Part shown: in pieces, positions 55,450 through 64,000 of the stretch | How positions within the stretch are numbered: the stretch's first letter is position 1 | Layout of the letters: every line of letters starts with the position of its first letter | Assembly (NCBI RefSeq): GCF_004341035.1 | Contig: NZ_SLXK01000014.1 | Location: forward strand, 1-64,000 | Direction: 5' to 3' | From: Scopulibacillus darangshiensis | GTDB lineage: Bacteria > Bacillota > Bacilli > Bacillales > Sporolactobacillaceae | Length of the DNA stretch: 64,000 bases | The notes under the pieces: generated by a model | The model's database searches: none | The model's input: only the letters and a program-made list of their open reading frames with translations | What the model was told of the DNA's origin: nothing | Position numbers and translations under genes: made by a program

Positions 55450-56514
55450 ATGATGTGGCAAGGTCTTATTCAAGCTTTTAAAGAGGATTTACCTATTAAT
55501 CAAAACACACCAGAGCTAAGCCTTATGGAAGGAAATACACCGTTGATTCCGCTTGAAAACCTGTCCAATCAATGGGATGTGGAACTCTACGTAAAATATG
55601 AGGGAGCAAATCCCACCGGCAGCTTCAAGGATAGGGGCATGGTTCTTGCGGTAGCTAAAGCGAAAGAAGAAGGCAGCCGCGGGGTCATTTGCGCTTCCAC
55701 GGGCAACACATCCGCTTCTGCCGCTGCATATAGCGCCAGAGCTGATCTTGATTGCCTGATCGTCATCCCTAAGGGAAAAATAGCTTTAGGCAAGCTTGCC
55801 CAATCCGTCATGTATGGTGCAAAGATTTTTGAAATCGATGGGAACTTTGATCAGGCTTTGACCATGGTGAGACATACAGCCAAGCATTCAGAATACGCGC
55901 TGGTTAATTCCGTTAACCCATACCGTCTGGAAGGACAAAAAACAGCGGCTTTTGAGATTTGTTCACAATTGGGTGCTGCCCCCGACATCCTGGCTATTCC
56001 CGTTGGCAATGCCGGAAATATTTCCGCTTATTGGAAGGGATTCAAAGAATATCACCAAAAGCTCGGGACAGCTTTGCCTGAGATGCGCGGATTTGAGGCG
56101 GAAGGTGCGGCAGCTATTGTGAAAAACCAGGTGATCGAAAATCCTGAGACTATTGCTACAGCGATCAGAATTGGAAACCCTGCCAGCTGGAAGCTCGCTG
56201 TCAGCGCGGCACATGATTCCGGCGGAAAAGTAGACAGTGTGACAGATGCAGATATTCTTGAAAGCTATAGATTATTAGCACGGCAAGAAGGCGTGTTTGC
56301 CGAACCCGCATCCTGTGCCTCACTTGCCGGTATAAAGAAACAGCTGCAAACTGGAGAAATTAAAAAGGGTGCAAAAATTGTCGCTGTTCTGACTGGTAAC
56401 GGCTTGAAAGATCCGACGACTGCAATGGATTCACTGACCGCCAAACCCGTCGAATTACAGGCTGATGACGGTCAATTGCTAAAACACCTTGAAAAGGAGT
56501 TGGCAAAGAAATGA
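55450..56514 (+). CDS. thrC: Threonine synthase
   Basis: A 354-residue PLP enzyme converting phosphohomoserine to threonine. The PLP Lys is in [16 protein letters not shown] (about residue 59), with [18 protein letters not shown] and [15 protein letters not shown]. The hom stop and the thrC ATG adjoin directly; ATG 55453 is an alternative start. GAGGGG precedes it. Confidence 0.96.
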   Translation: MMWQGLIQAFKEDLPINQNTPELSLMEGNTPLIPLENLSNQWDVELYVKYEGANPTGSFKDRGMVLAVAKAKEEGSRGVICASTGNTSASAAAYSARADLDCLIVIPKGKIALGKLAQSVMYGAKIFEIDGNFDQALTMVRHTAKHSEYALVNSVNPYRLEGQKTAAFEICSQLGAAPDILAIPVGNAGNISAYWKGFKEYHQKLGTALPEMRGFEAEGAAAIVKNQVIENPETIATAIRIGNPASWKLAVSAAHDSGGKVDSVTDADILESYRLLARQEGVFAEPASCASLAGIKKQLQTGEIKKGAKIVAVLTGNGLKDPTTAMDSLTAKPVELQADDGQLLKHLEKELAKK

Positions 56515-57425
56515 GCCTTCAGCCTTTCAAAATTAAAATTCCCGGCAGTACATCTAACCTTGGCCCGGGATTCGACTCGGTTGGCCTTGCTGTAAACCGT
56601 TTTCTGCATGTCGAGGTTCAACCCTCGGAAGAATGGCACATTGAATGTCATCATCCCGATGGAAAATTGCCGGGCACAAAAGACAATCTTGTTTTACAAA
56701 CCGCCGAGTCTATCTGCAAAAAATATAATGTTGATTTACCGTCATTAAATATTTTTATGAGCAGTGACATTCCATTGGCTAGAGGATTGGGAAGCAGTGC
56801 CGCAGCTATTGTTGCAGGAATAGAGATTGCCGATGCTGTCGGGGACTTAGCGCTCACTTTGGAGGAGAAAGCCCATTTGGCCAGCACCATTGAAGGCCAT
56901 CCAGACAATGCTACAGCGTCTTACTATGGCGGATTAACAATTTCCCATCATACAAATGAAACGACCGAAACATTAGCTTGCCGAGCTCCAGAAGTCGAGA
57001 TCATAGCTATGATTCCTGATTCGGAACTGCCGACGAAAAAAGCCAGAGGTATTTTGCCAAAAGATTTGCCATTTGAAACCGCTATTAAAGGCAGCAGCAT
57101 CTCTAATATGTTAGTTGCAGCCTTATTGTTAAAGGATTGGGAGCTTGCCGGGCGGATGATGGAAAAGGATCTGTTCCACCACCCTTATCGTAAAGAGCTC
57201 GTTCCTGATTTATCCCGGGTCACCGCTTTCTGCAGCAATAATGGCGCTATTGGAGCTGCCTTGAGCGGGGCAGGACCAACTATTATTTGCTTTGCCAAAA
57301 AAGATGACGGAGAACGCATTACCCGTTTACTTGCTGATGAATTCCCGAATTACCAATACCAGTACCTATCACCAGCAGTAACCGGTGCGATCCGATATTC
57401 AGAACCAATTCAAAACATGTCTTAA
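56511..57425 (+). CDS. thrB: Homoserine kinase
   Basis: A 304-residue GHMP kinase. The ATP loop is [20 protein letters not shown] (about 88-107), with [19 protein letters not shown] at the N-terminus and [15 protein letters not shown] at the C-terminus. It phosphorylates homoserine for ThrC. Overlaps thrC by 4 bp (ATGA). Same gene order as B. subtilis. Confidence 0.96.
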   Translation: MSLQPFKIKIPGSTSNLGPGFDSVGLAVNRFLHVEVQPSEEWHIECHHPDGKLPGTKDNLVLQTAESICKKYNVDLPSLNIFMSSDIPLARGLGSSAAAIVAGIEIADAVGDLALTLEEKAHLASTIEGHPDNATASYYGGLTISHHTNETTETLACRAPEVEIIAMIPDSELPTKKARGILPKDLPFETAIKGSSISNMLVAALLLKDWELAGRMMEKDLFHHPYRKELVPDLSRVTAFCSNNGAIGAALSGAGPTIICFAKKDDGERITRLLADEFPNYQYQYLSPAVTGAIRYSEPIQNMS

Positions 57426-57476
57426 ACCGGAATTGATCCATTAACTTTACCTGACAATTAAGAAGAATACATGTCA

Positions 57477-57513
57477 AACCTCCTTTCTGTTCAAACTATC
57501 GGAAAAGGAGGTT
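57477..57513 (+). terminator. hom operon terminator whose 3' arm is a ribosome binding site
   Basis: AACCTCCTTT (57477-57486) pairs perfectly with AAAGGAGGTT (57504-57513), followed by TTTATA. The right arm is at the same time the Shine-Dalgarno sequence of a 36-codon ORF, so readthrough transcripts would have that site sequestered. Confidence 0.65.
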
Positions 57514-57518
57514 TTATA

Positions 57519-57629
57519 ATGAAATCGTTTCTGGAATTTCGGATATTTTGGGGATTTATTATCTTTTTCGCAGGATTGTTAGGCTGTCTTTATATCTTGA
57601 AATTTGTCTTTTATTATTTTGTCAGATAA
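57519..57629 (+). CDS. 36-residue membrane peptide
   Basis: ATG after a perfect AAAGGAGG (spacing about 7) opens a 36-codon ORF: MKSFLEFRIFWG, a hydrophobic helix (FIIFFAGLLGCLYILKFVF) and YYFVR. One TM span with a basic C-terminus. Family unknown. It is between thrB and gntK, with a hairpin over its ribosome binding site. Confidence 0.6.
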   Translation: MKSFLEFRIFWGFIIFFAGLLGCLYILKFVFYYFVR

Positions 57630-57655
57630 GGGGTTATTTTTATGAAACCGTTCCC

Positions 57656-57679
57656 AAAAAGAAGAATTTAATATATAAT
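57656..57679 (+). promoter_or_regulatory. Candidate gntK promoter
   Basis: TATAAT at 57674-57679 lies 43 bp before gntK. The -35 position (TTCCCA, 17 bp upstream) is poor, so an activator or a weak promoter is possible. Confidence 0.45.
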
Positions 57680-57721
57680 GGCACACGAGTGAAAAGTTCT
57701 CACTAGAAATGAGGCGGTTTT

Positions 57722-59269
57722 ATGAAAACAGAATACATGATGGGAGTAGATATTGGTACAACAAGCACCAAAGCGGTTTTATTCACAAGTGACGGTAAGG
57801 TGGCAGCGGGACAATCGGCCGGTTATCCGCTAGCAAGCCCAACACCATCCACCGCTGAACAAGACCCTGATGACATCTATAGAGCGGTTAAAATTGCTAT
57901 TAGTCATACGATGGCGGAAAGCAGTATTAACCCTAAGGATTTGATGTTTATCTCCTTCAGCTCGGCCATGCACAGTGTTATTGCTGTTGATAGCATGGAC
58001 AAGCCGCTTACCAAAAGCATTACCTGGGCGGATAACCGCAGTGAGCCATATTCAGAGAGAATCAAACATGACATGAATGGCCACGATATTTATTTGCGAA
58101 CGGGCACACCCATTCATCCTATGTCCCCATTGACAAAAATTTTGTGGCTTCATGGCGAGAAACGAGAGATTTTTAACCGGACAGCTAAGTTTATAGGTAT
58201 TAAAGAATATGTTTTCCATAAATTTTTTGGCGAATATATTGTCGATTATTCGATCGCTTCCGCAACGGGGCTATTCAATTTGGAAAACTTGGATTGGGAC
58301 GATCAAGCCCTTGATGCGGCTCACATCTCCCCTGACCGTCTCTCAAGGCCAGTACCGACCACCCACACTATTCATGGATTGCCGGTGCCGCTTGCTCGGG
58401 AACTGGGTATTGCCGCCGCGACACCGTTTGTTGTCGGAGCAAGTGATGGCGTGCTGTCGAACCTCGGTGTGAATGCCATTAAGCCTGGGGTCCTGGCGGT
58501 CACAATTGGTACAAGCGGCGCGATTCGGACAGTCAATGAGAAGCCCCTGACCGATCCAAAAGGCAGGACGTTTTGTTATGCTCTAACAGAAAAGCATTGG
58601 GTCATCGGCGGGCCGGTTAATAACGGGGGGATGATTTTCCGCTGGGTTCGCGATCAACTTGGCTCAAAGGAAATCACTCAAGCTAACGAAGCAGAGAAAG
58701 ATCCCTACGATCTCCTGACTGAAGCTGCTGAAAAAGTTGCACCAGGTGCTGAAGGGCTGCTCTTCCACCCTTACATGGCCGGTGAACGCGCGCCGTTATG
58801 GAACGCAAATGCCAGAGGCTCGTTCTTCGGTCTAGCGCTTCACCATACCCGCGAACACCTTATCCGGGCCGTGCTGGAAGGTGTGATATTCAATCTGTAC
58901 AGTGTCCAGCTTGCCTTGCAGGAATTGATTGGCGTGCCGAAAAGCATCCAGGCTACAGGCGGTTTTGCCCGCTCAGCGCTTTGGAGGCAAATCATGGCCG
59001 ATATCTTTGATCAAGAGGTCACGGTCCCAGAAAGCTTTGAAAGCTCCTGTTTGGGTGCCGCTGTTCTTGGCATGTATGCGGTTGGAACGATCGAATCCCT
59101 TGACGTTGTCCAGCACATGGTCGGTGCCACCTATAAGCATCAGCCTAATCCAGAGAATGTGAAAATTTATGAGGAACTCATGCCAATTTTCTTATCGATT
59201 TCACGAAAGCTAGGCATTGATTACGATCGGATCGCAGCATTTCAGAAGAAGCATTTGGAGGATATTTAG
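57722..59269 (+). CDS. gntK: Gluconokinase, FGGY family
   Basis: A 515-residue sugar kinase phosphorylating gluconate to 6-phosphogluconate. N-terminal GVDIGTTSTKAVLF (phosphate loop), WADNRSEPYS and TGLFNLENLDWD, then AVTIGTSGAIR and ATGGFARSALWRQIMADIFD at the C-terminal ATP site. It resembles B. subtilis GntK, but gntR, gntP and gntZ are not adjacent. RBS GAGGCGG. Confidence 0.88.
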   Translation: MKTEYMMGVDIGTTSTKAVLFTSDGKVAAGQSAGYPLASPTPSTAEQDPDDIYRAVKIAISHTMAESSINPKDLMFISFSSAMHSVIAVDSMDKPLTKSITWADNRSEPYSERIKHDMNGHDIYLRTGTPIHPMSPLTKILWLHGEKREIFNRTAKFIGIKEYVFHKFFGEYIVDYSIASATGLFNLENLDWDDQALDAAHISPDRLSRPVPTTHTIHGLPVPLARELGIAAATPFVVGASDGVLSNLGVNAIKPGVLAVTIGTSGAIRTVNEKPLTDPKGRTFCYALTEKHWVIGGPVNNGGMIFRWVRDQLGSKEITQANEAEKDPYDLLTEAAEKVAPGAEGLLFHPYMAGERAPLWNANARGSFFGLALHHTREHLIRAVLEGVIFNLYSVQLALQELIGVPKSIQATGGFARSALWRQIMADIFDQEVTVPESFESSCLGAAVLGMYAVGTIESLDVVQHMVGATYKHQPNPENVKIYEELMPIFLSISRKLGIDYDRIAAFQKKHLEDI

Positions 59270-59281
59270 AAATTTAAAAAA

Positions 59282-59328
59282 CCTCCTTGATAACACAATT
59301 AACCAGGATGGGACTTGTATCAAGGAGG
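59282..59328 (-). terminator. aroA terminator
   Basis: CCTCCTTGATA and TATCAAGGAGG form an 11-bp perfect stem. On the minus strand TTTTTTAAA follows, so it terminates aroA. It lies just after gntK on the other strand. Confidence 0.85.
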
Positions 59329-59366
59329 GGAGGTAACAGTTATTTATTTAAAATCGCCAATCCTCT

Positions 59367-60443
59367 TTATTGAGGGACGACGTTAAACGCTTTAAGCGCA
59401 GCCATAAATTCATTAAACTGCGGGATATCCATTTGCTGTGCGGCATCTGACAGGGCTGTCGCAGGATCAGGATGCACCTCTGCCATCACAGCATCTGCCC
59501 CAATGGCAATAGCTGCTTTTGCAGCAGGGAGCAATAAATCTTTTCTTCCGGTAGAGTGGGTGACATCCACGGCGACCGGCAAATGGGTTTCCTTCTTCAA
59601 AATCGGCACACTTGAAATATCCAAGGTGTTTCGGGTTGCCTTTTCATAGGTGCGAATACCTCTTTCACAAAGGATTATTTTACTATTCCCTTGGGATATA
59701 ATGTATTCTGCTGCAAAAATGAATTCCTCAATCGTCGCGGACATTCCGCGTTTTAACAGGACAGGCCTATCGACTGAACCCGCAGCTTTTAAAAGGTCAA
59801 AGTTTTGCATATTGCGAGCGCCAATTTGGATGACATCTAGGTAATCAAGCGCCACCTCAATATCATTAGGATGAGTAATTTCACTGACTACTGCCAGATC
59901 AAGCTCATCTGCCACCCGCTTCAAAATTTTCAACCCTTCTATCCCAAGACCTTGAAAGTCATATGGGGATGTCCGCGGTTTGAACGCACCGCCGCGCATT
60001 AATTTTAAACCATGGCCTTTTATAGCCTGGGCAACCTCTTTCACTTGATCATAACTTTCAACGGCGCATGGCCCCATGACAAAATGAGGCTTGCCATCAC
60101 CAATTTTTTCTCCTTTAATTTCCACTACAGTATCTTCAGGCTGCTTTTTGCGGGAAACAAGCAATGTTTTTTGATTGTCCACTTTTTGCAGCTCAAGACT
60201 TGCCTTAAAGATTTGTTTGAATAAATGTTGAAGGGTAGCTGTGGAAAATGGCCCTTCGTTGTTGTCCCTAACCGTATCCAGCAATTGCCGCTCGCGAACC
60301 GGGTCATAACGGTTTGTACCTTGTTCTTCTTTTACTTTTCCAATGTTCTCGACAATTTTCCCTCGGCGATTAAGCAACTCTAACAGCTCAAGGTCGATTG
60401 CGTCGATTTGTGACCTAAGACCTTCCAGGCTTTGATTCGACAT
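59367..60443 (-). CDS. aroA: Bifunctional chorismate mutase/DAHP synthase
   Basis: A 358-residue fusion as in B. subtilis AroA. Residues 1-90: AroQ-type chorismate mutase ([32 protein letters not shown]). Residues about 105-355: DAHP synthase ([68 protein letters not shown]). The mutase domain acts as an allosteric sensor for prephenate and chorismate. GGGGGAGG precedes the ATG. Confidence 0.96.
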   Translation of the reverse strand: MSNQSLEGLRSQIDAIDLELLELLNRRGKIVENIGKVKEEQGTNRYDPVRERQLLDTVRDNNEGPFSTATLQHLFKQIFKASLELQKVDNQKTLLVSRKKQPEDTVVEIKGEKIGDGKPHFVMGPCAVESYDQVKEVAQAIKGHGLKLMRGGAFKPRTSPYDFQGLGIEGLKILKRVADELDLAVVSEITHPNDIEVALDYLDVIQIGARNMQNFDLLKAAGSVDRPVLLKRGMSATIEEFIFAAEYIISQGNSKIILCERGIRTYEKATRNTLDISSVPILKKETHLPVAVDVTHSTGRKDLLLPAAKAAIAIGADAVMAEVHPDPATALSDAAQQMDIPQFNEFMAALKAFNVVPQ

Positions 60444-60538
60444 AAATGGCCCTCCCCCATAATATTTAAATTCACTTTAACGAATTAAAACATAAACGCA
60501 TAAAATCGAAAAAGTTATTTTTGGTTATAGTTAAAAAC

Positions 60539-60565
60539 ATTATACAACTTTTGCTATTTTGTCAA
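60539..60565 (-). promoter_or_regulatory. aroA promoter
   Basis: On the minus strand TTGACA (60560-60565) and TATAAT (60539-60544) are both consensus but only 15 bp apart, shorter than the usual 17, which may keep the promoter weak. It lies about 95 bp before aroA. Confidence 0.6.
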
Positions 60566-60682
60566 TACCTTTTTAAAAAAATGGGCACGATTTAAAAAAG
60601 TCTTTTCACACTTAAACCAGAATGTTCACTAATGAAAACCCTTACAATTAATCTGATTTTTTTATCTTTTTAAAATAAAGGC

Positions 60683-60712
60683 TTTACAAGATGAGGTCAC
60701 ACATGGTAAAAC
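60683..60712 (+). promoter_or_regulatory. hisC leader promoter
   Basis: TTTACA (60683-60688), an 18-bp spacer and TAAAAC (60707-60712) with an extended TGG in front. It precedes the T-box leader. Confidence 0.55.
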
Positions 60713-60734
60713 TTTTAATAATACTTTTAAACGC

Positions 60735-60983
60735 GATGACAGGATCCAGTAGTGTTTAGCTTCCCTTTTCAGAGAGCTGATGGTTGGTGGGAATCAGCAC
60801 AAGGTTAGACACGAATTTCGTTCCATGAGCTTCTTTTCCAAAAGTTTGACGTGCCGTCATACGATTAAGAAAAGACGGGTAAAGCCGTTAACCGTTTCGA
60901 GAGGTGGAAAGTTTCTTTTCCGCAATTTTGGGTGGTACCGCGAGCAATTCGTCCCTGCTTTTTATTAAGCAGGGACTTTTTTC
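60735..60983 (+). promoter_or_regulatory. T-box leader of hisC, specifier read as UUC (Phe)
   Basis: Stem I begins near GATGAC (60735) and closes with GTCAT (about 60870). AGTA lies at 60748-60751, AGAGAGC and GGTTGGTGGGA mark the distal loop, and the specifier TTC is at 60817-60819 in CGAATTTCG, aligned with CGAAAGGCA of the glyQS leader. The T-box motif TGGGTGGTACCGCG is at 60930-60943, and the terminator GTCCCTGCTT/AAGCAGGGAC with six T ends at 60982. CAT (His) in CATGAGC is an alternative specifier but lies in the stem region. Confidence 0.85.
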
Positions 60984-61009
60984 GTTCATGATAACTTATG
61001 TCCAGCCGG

Positions 61010-61036
61010 AAAGTTTATTCTTTCTGATTAACTTAA
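61010..61036. repeat. Dispersed intergenic repeat, copy 3
   Basis: AAAGTTTATTCTTTCTGATT followed by AACTTAA, right after the hisC T-box terminator and just before the hisC ribosome binding site. It is preceded by ACTTATGTCC, as copy 1 is by ACTTATGTGC. Confidence 0.7.
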
Positions 61037-61064
61037 AAATAAGGTGAAAGGGTTGGTGCTAAAA

Positions 61065-62156
61065 ATGTTAGTTAAAAATCAATTATTATCATTAAAGGCT
61101 TATGAGCCTGGAAAAACAGTTGAAGAAATAAAAAATACGTATGGTCTTAAAAACATTGTTAAGCTGGCTTCAAACGAGAATCCTTATGGCTGCTCGAAAA
61201 AAGTATCGGAAGCGCTTGCTAATTTTTCGGCGGAATATGCTCTTTATCCCGATGGAGCTGCCGGCCGCCTTAGAGAACGTGTCGCAAAACATGTAGATGT
61301 TGATCCAAAAGCCCTTATTTTCGGAAGCGGTCTTGATGAGGTCATTCAAATCATTAGCCGATCTCTTCTGACACCCCAATCAAATATAGTCATGGCTGCA
61401 CCTTCCTTTTCACAATACAAGCTGCATGCAGTCATTGAAGGTGCCGAAGTTAGAGAGGTGCCAACTGTTGACGGATATCATGACTTAGAAAGCATGCTTA
61501 AGCGAGTCGATCCGAATACCAAAATCGTGTGGCTATGCAATCCAAACAATCCAACCGGAACCTATGTCAATGGCACTTCATTGAAATCCTTTCTGCAACG
61601 TGTCCCTCAAGACACATTAGTTGTTTTGGATGAGGCCTATTATGAATATGTTACTGCCAGTGACTACCCTAACACTTTGCCGCTATTAGCGGAATATGAC
61701 AACCTTATGATTCTGCGTACTTTTTCTAAAGCATACGGTCTTGCCGGATTTCGGGTGGGATACGGTATCGGCAGTCCAGACCTCATTCAGCTGCTGGAAG
61801 TTACCCGGCTGCCGTTCAACACAAACCGATTGGGCCAGACCGCCGCTGTTGCCGCGTTAGATGATGAAGCATTTTTGCAGCACTGTGTAAGGAAAAATAA
61901 AAATGGTTTAGATGCGTTTACTGCTTTTTGCAACAAAAACCATCTCGGCTTCTACCCTTCACAGGCGAATTTTATCTTTTTAAAAACGGATCAGGCTAAT
62001 TCCTTATTTGAACTGCTTTTGCAAAAAGGCTTTATTATCCGGCCGTTCCCGAACGGCGTCCGGATCACCATTGGGAAAGAAGAGGATAATCGACAATTAC
62101 TTTTAAGTCTTCAAGATATTCTAGATCACGAGAGCCGTCATTTGCTGTCATCTTGA
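61065..62156 (+). CDS. hisC: Histidinol-phosphate/aromatic aminotransferase
   Basis: A class I/II PLP aminotransferase of about 363 residues. LASNENPYGCS near the N-terminus, WLCNPNNPTGTYV, VLDEAYYEYV and the PLP Lys in RTFSKAYGLAGFRVGYG (about residue 225). B. subtilis HisC acts in histidine synthesis and also as an aromatic aminotransferase; the Phe-type T-box favours the aromatic role here. The start is uncertain: ATG 61065 matches the family N-terminus, but GTG 61056 and TTG 61053 are better spaced from AAGGTGAAAGGG. Confidence 0.9.
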   Translation: MLVKNQLLSLKAYEPGKTVEEIKNTYGLKNIVKLASNENPYGCSKKVSEALANFSAEYALYPDGAAGRLRERVAKHVDVDPKALIFGSGLDEVIQIISRSLLTPQSNIVMAAPSFSQYKLHAVIEGAEVREVPTVDGYHDLESMLKRVDPNTKIVWLCNPNNPTGTYVNGTSLKSFLQRVPQDTLVVLDEAYYEYVTASDYPNTLPLLAEYDNLMILRTFSKAYGLAGFRVGYGIGSPDLIQLLEVTRLPFNTNRLGQTAAVAALDDEAFLQHCVRKNKNGLDAFTAFCNKNHLGFYPSQANFIFLKTDQANSLFELLLQKGFIIRPFPNGVRITIGKEEDNRQLLLSLQDILDHESRHLLSS

Positions 62157-62242
62157 CCTTTTCATAAAAAAGGGCTAATTTTTTTCCCCAGCAGCCATAA
62201 GCATGTAAGCGCTGCCGGATAAAAACAGACATTTTTTAGTGC

Positions 62243-62271
62243 TTTACAAAACACCACTCGGTTGATAGAAT
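62243..62271 (+). promoter_or_regulatory. Promoter of the serine T-box operon
   Basis: TTTACA (62243-62248), a 17-bp spacer and TAGAAT (62266-62271) form a good sigma-A promoter about 60 bp upstream of T-box stem I. Confidence 0.75.
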
Positions 62272-62329
62272 ACTTAAAAATCATAGAATTGCACTAATCA
62301 TTCAATTCAAGTGAATAATAGAACAGTGA

Positions 62330-62571
62330 TGACGAAGATGGTGTGAGGGATAAGCTTCAGAGAGCCGGAGAAGCTGAGAACCGGTGCTGGTCCCCCATTG
62401 ATCCGAGCACTTCTGAACTGGCCAATCGAAGCGAGTAGATTGGTCCGGCCGTAGCCGTTAAAGTCTCAAAAATGAGGCTGCCATTGATTTATGGCAGCAA
62501 ATGAGGGTGGCACCGCGTGTAACGACGTCCCTCATAGCATGCTTAAAGTATGTTATGAGGGACGTTTTTTT
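62330..62571 (+). promoter_or_regulatory. T-box leader of the aminotransferase-serA operon, specifier read as UCC (Ser)
   Basis: AGAGAGCCGG marks stem I; the specifier TCC is at 62402-62404 in TTGATCCGAG. The T-box motif AGGGTGGCACCGCG is at 62504-62517. The terminator GTCCCTCATA/TATGAGGGAC with seven T ends near 62571. The serine reading agrees with the downstream serA gene. Confidence 0.85.
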
Positions 62572-62611
62572 AATTTTTTTATAATCAGAATGTTAATGAG
62601 AGGGTGGGAGT

Positions 62612-63769
62612 ATGCTATTAAATCAAGAATTTTTATTTACCCCCGGTCCTACGCCAATTCCGGACCGGGTAACACGTGCTATGAATCAACCGATGATTGG
62701 CCATCGATCCCAAGCTTTTTCACAATTACTTGAGGAGACGTCCACGCGTCTTAAGCCTGTTTTTGGCTCAACAGAACCCGTCTATTTAGTTGCAGGCAGC
62801 GGGACATCAGCCCTGGAGACGGCAGTCACTAATGTTGTCACTGAAGGTGATGATGTGATCGTCATCGTTGCCGGTGCCTTTGGTGACCGTTTCGCAAATG
62901 TATGTGAAGCCTATGGCGCCAATGTCCACCGATTGGACATCGAGTGGGGAAGTGCCTGTACACCTGATAGACTTGAAGATTTTATCAAGCAGCTTAATAC
63001 GGAGATCAAGGCCGTCTTTGCCACCTATTGTGAGACATCAACAGGTGTCCTCAATCCTATCAAGGAACTTGGCAAAGTCACGAAGCAATTAACAGACGCA
63101 CTCTTCATTGTCGATGGTGTCAGCTGCATTGGTGCTGTACCGGTTGATATGAAAAGCTGGCACATTGATGTGCTTGTAGCTGGTTCTCAAAAGGCACTCA
63201 TGCTTCCGCCCGGACTTGCGTTTATTGCCATCAATGATGATGTGAAAACAGTTATAAAAAACTGCCGGACAAAACGATTTTATTTTGATCTTAACAGCTA
63301 TATTAATTCTTACGAAACGCAGAAATCAACGCCGTTTACTCCGGCGGTATCCCTTATTAACGGCGCACTGGAAGTTTGTAAGATGATTGAGGAAGAGGGC
63401 ATGGAACAGGTGATCAGCCGCCATCAATTATTGAAGCGGATGGTTCGCGAGGGACTGAAGGCGATAGAATTGCCATTGCTTGTTAAGGATGAAGACGCAT
63501 CCCCTACCGTCACTGCAGTTAAGCCGGAAAATAGTTCCGCCAATGAACTAAAGAAACTTCTCCAGCAGCGTTATTCTATTATATTAGGCGGCGGGCAAAA
63601 GAAATTAAAAGGTGAGATTTTCAGAATTGGCCATATGGGTTACAGCACACCTTTTGATATTTTAAAAGTATTAGGTGCAATCGAAATGGCGGTCAGTCAA
63701 GTTGAAGGCCGTGATGTCTTAGGAAAAGCAACAGGAAAAGCTGAGGAGGTTTGGAGTCATGAATTATAA
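62612..63769 (+). CDS. Class V aminotransferase (serine-pyruvate/alanine-glyoxylate type)
   Basis: A 385-residue PLP enzyme: FTPGPTPIPDRVTRAMNQPM at the start, VAGSGTSALETAV, ETSTGVLNPIKEL, FIVDGVSCIGAVPVDMKSWH and the PLP Lys in AGSQKALMLPPGLAF (about residue 195). It belongs to the alanine-glyoxylate/serine-pyruvate group (PucG-like), not to SerC. Located between a Ser T-box and serA (11-bp overlap), it probably supplies the amination step of serine synthesis; which substrate (3-phosphohydroxypyruvate or hydroxypyruvate) is not visible. RBS GAGGGTGGGAG. Confidence 0.88.
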   Translation: MLLNQEFLFTPGPTPIPDRVTRAMNQPMIGHRSQAFSQLLEETSTRLKPVFGSTEPVYLVAGSGTSALETAVTNVVTEGDDVIVIVAGAFGDRFANVCEAYGANVHRLDIEWGSACTPDRLEDFIKQLNTEIKAVFATYCETSTGVLNPIKELGKVTKQLTDALFIVDGVSCIGAVPVDMKSWHIDVLVAGSQKALMLPPGLAFIAINDDVKTVIKNCRTKRFYFDLNSYINSYETQKSTPFTPAVSLINGALEVCKMIEEEGMEQVISRHQLLKRMVREGLKAIELPLLVKDEDASPTVTAVKPENSSANELKKLLQQRYSIILGGGQKKLKGEIFRIGHMGYSTPFDILKVLGAIEMAVSQVEGRDVLGKATGKAEEVWSHEL

Positions 63770-64000
63770 AGTACTTGTAACAGATCAGGTAAGTGACAGC
63801 GGGTTAAAACAACTCTATGATCACCCGGGATTTATCGTTGATAAGCAAACTGGACTTGAGCCGCATGAGTTGAAAAAAGTGATTAAAGATTACGATGCCT
63901 TAATTGTTCGAAGCCAAACAAATGTCACCGAGGAAATCCTTGAGGCAGCCGAGCGGTTGAGAATTGTTGCCCGCGCGGGTGTCGGTGTCGATAATATTAA
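63759..64000 (+). CDS. serA: D-3-phosphoglycerate dehydrogenase, 5' part
   Basis: The first 80 codons are in the window, running off the right edge: MNYKVLVTDQVSDSGLKQLY, then DALIVRSQTNVTEEILEAA and RIVARAGVGVDNI, the diagnostic N-terminal catalytic segment of SerA. It oxidises 3-phosphoglycerate to 3-phosphohydroxypyruvate, the first step of serine synthesis. GAGGAGG precedes the ATG, and the start overlaps the aminotransferase stop by 11 bp, showing one operon under the Ser T-box. Confidence 0.93.
   Translation, partial: MNYKVLVTDQVSDSGLKQLYDHPGFIVDKQTGLEPHELKKVIKDYDALIVRSQTNVTEEILEAAERLRIVARAGVGVDNI

Noticed and set aside
60780-60968. 62-codon plus-strand ORF
   Set aside because: It lies entirely inside the hisC T-box leader and its terminator.
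62491-62733. 80-codon plus-strand ORF
   Set aside because: It spans the serine T-box terminator and the aminotransferase start in another frame.

Overview
The window reads as chromosomal DNA of a low-to-moderate GC, endospore-forming member of the Bacillales (Bacillaceae or Sporolactobacillaceae-like). The reasons are an AprX-type protease, GerP-like spore proteins, TnrA, CsoR/CopZ/CopA, YwqA/YwqB, the hom-thrC-thrB order, the ilv-leu operon with a T-box, and AGGAGG-type ribosome binding sites with frequent GTG and TTG starts. No rRNA, tRNA, CRISPR array, intact insertion sequence or prophage was seen.

Layout. 1-9.1 kb: AprX protease, YnfA-type and SulP membrane proteins, a DUF1992 protein, the UV endonuclease UvsE, a decayed acetyltransferase, and an NhaC antiporter with a gamma-glutamyltransferase. 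9.1-11.1 kb: a strip of broken genes (a cupredoxin-tailed membrane protein split by an in-frame stop, an F510_1955-type protein, a ResA-like stub). 11.2-20.5 kb: a metal-homeostasis island with a methyltransferase, a DUF2933-like protein, csoR-copZ-copA, two cation diffusion facilitators and cadC-cadA, with several recognisable operators. 20.7-24.1 kb: a cluster of small GerPA/GerPF-like spore proteins (seven domain copies in six genes) with an Hsp20-like and a GerPC-like protein. 24.2-33.4 kb: a FUSC-family protein and a sigma-54-type beta-glucoside PTS operon (licB-licC-licA-licH) with its LevR-like activator. 33.4-41.7 kb: a secreted alkaline phosphatase behind a Pho box and a short leader ORF, tnrA and amtB with a TnrA box, a DMT exporter, and ywqA-ywqB. 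41.8-64 kb: amino-acid biosynthesis.

How the amino-acid block works. On the minus strand, ilvE-ilvD are followed by a T-box leader and then ilvB-ilvH-ilvC-leuA-leuB-leuC-leuD-ilvA. The ilvE promoter faces that of hom-thrC-thrB across a gap carrying a perfect cre site, so the threonine branch and the branched-chain branch start from one control region. Further along are gluconokinase, the fused chorismate mutase/DAHP synthase, a T-box-controlled hisC (specifier read as UUC, Phe), and a T-box-controlled class V aminotransferase-serA pair (specifier read as UCC, Ser). The ilvB T-box specifier reads as AUC (Ile).

Most enzyme calls rest on protein motifs recognised by eye. No database search was run, so distant-family calls (GerP-like, GerPC-like, DUF2933, F510_1955) are less certain than the metabolic enzymes.
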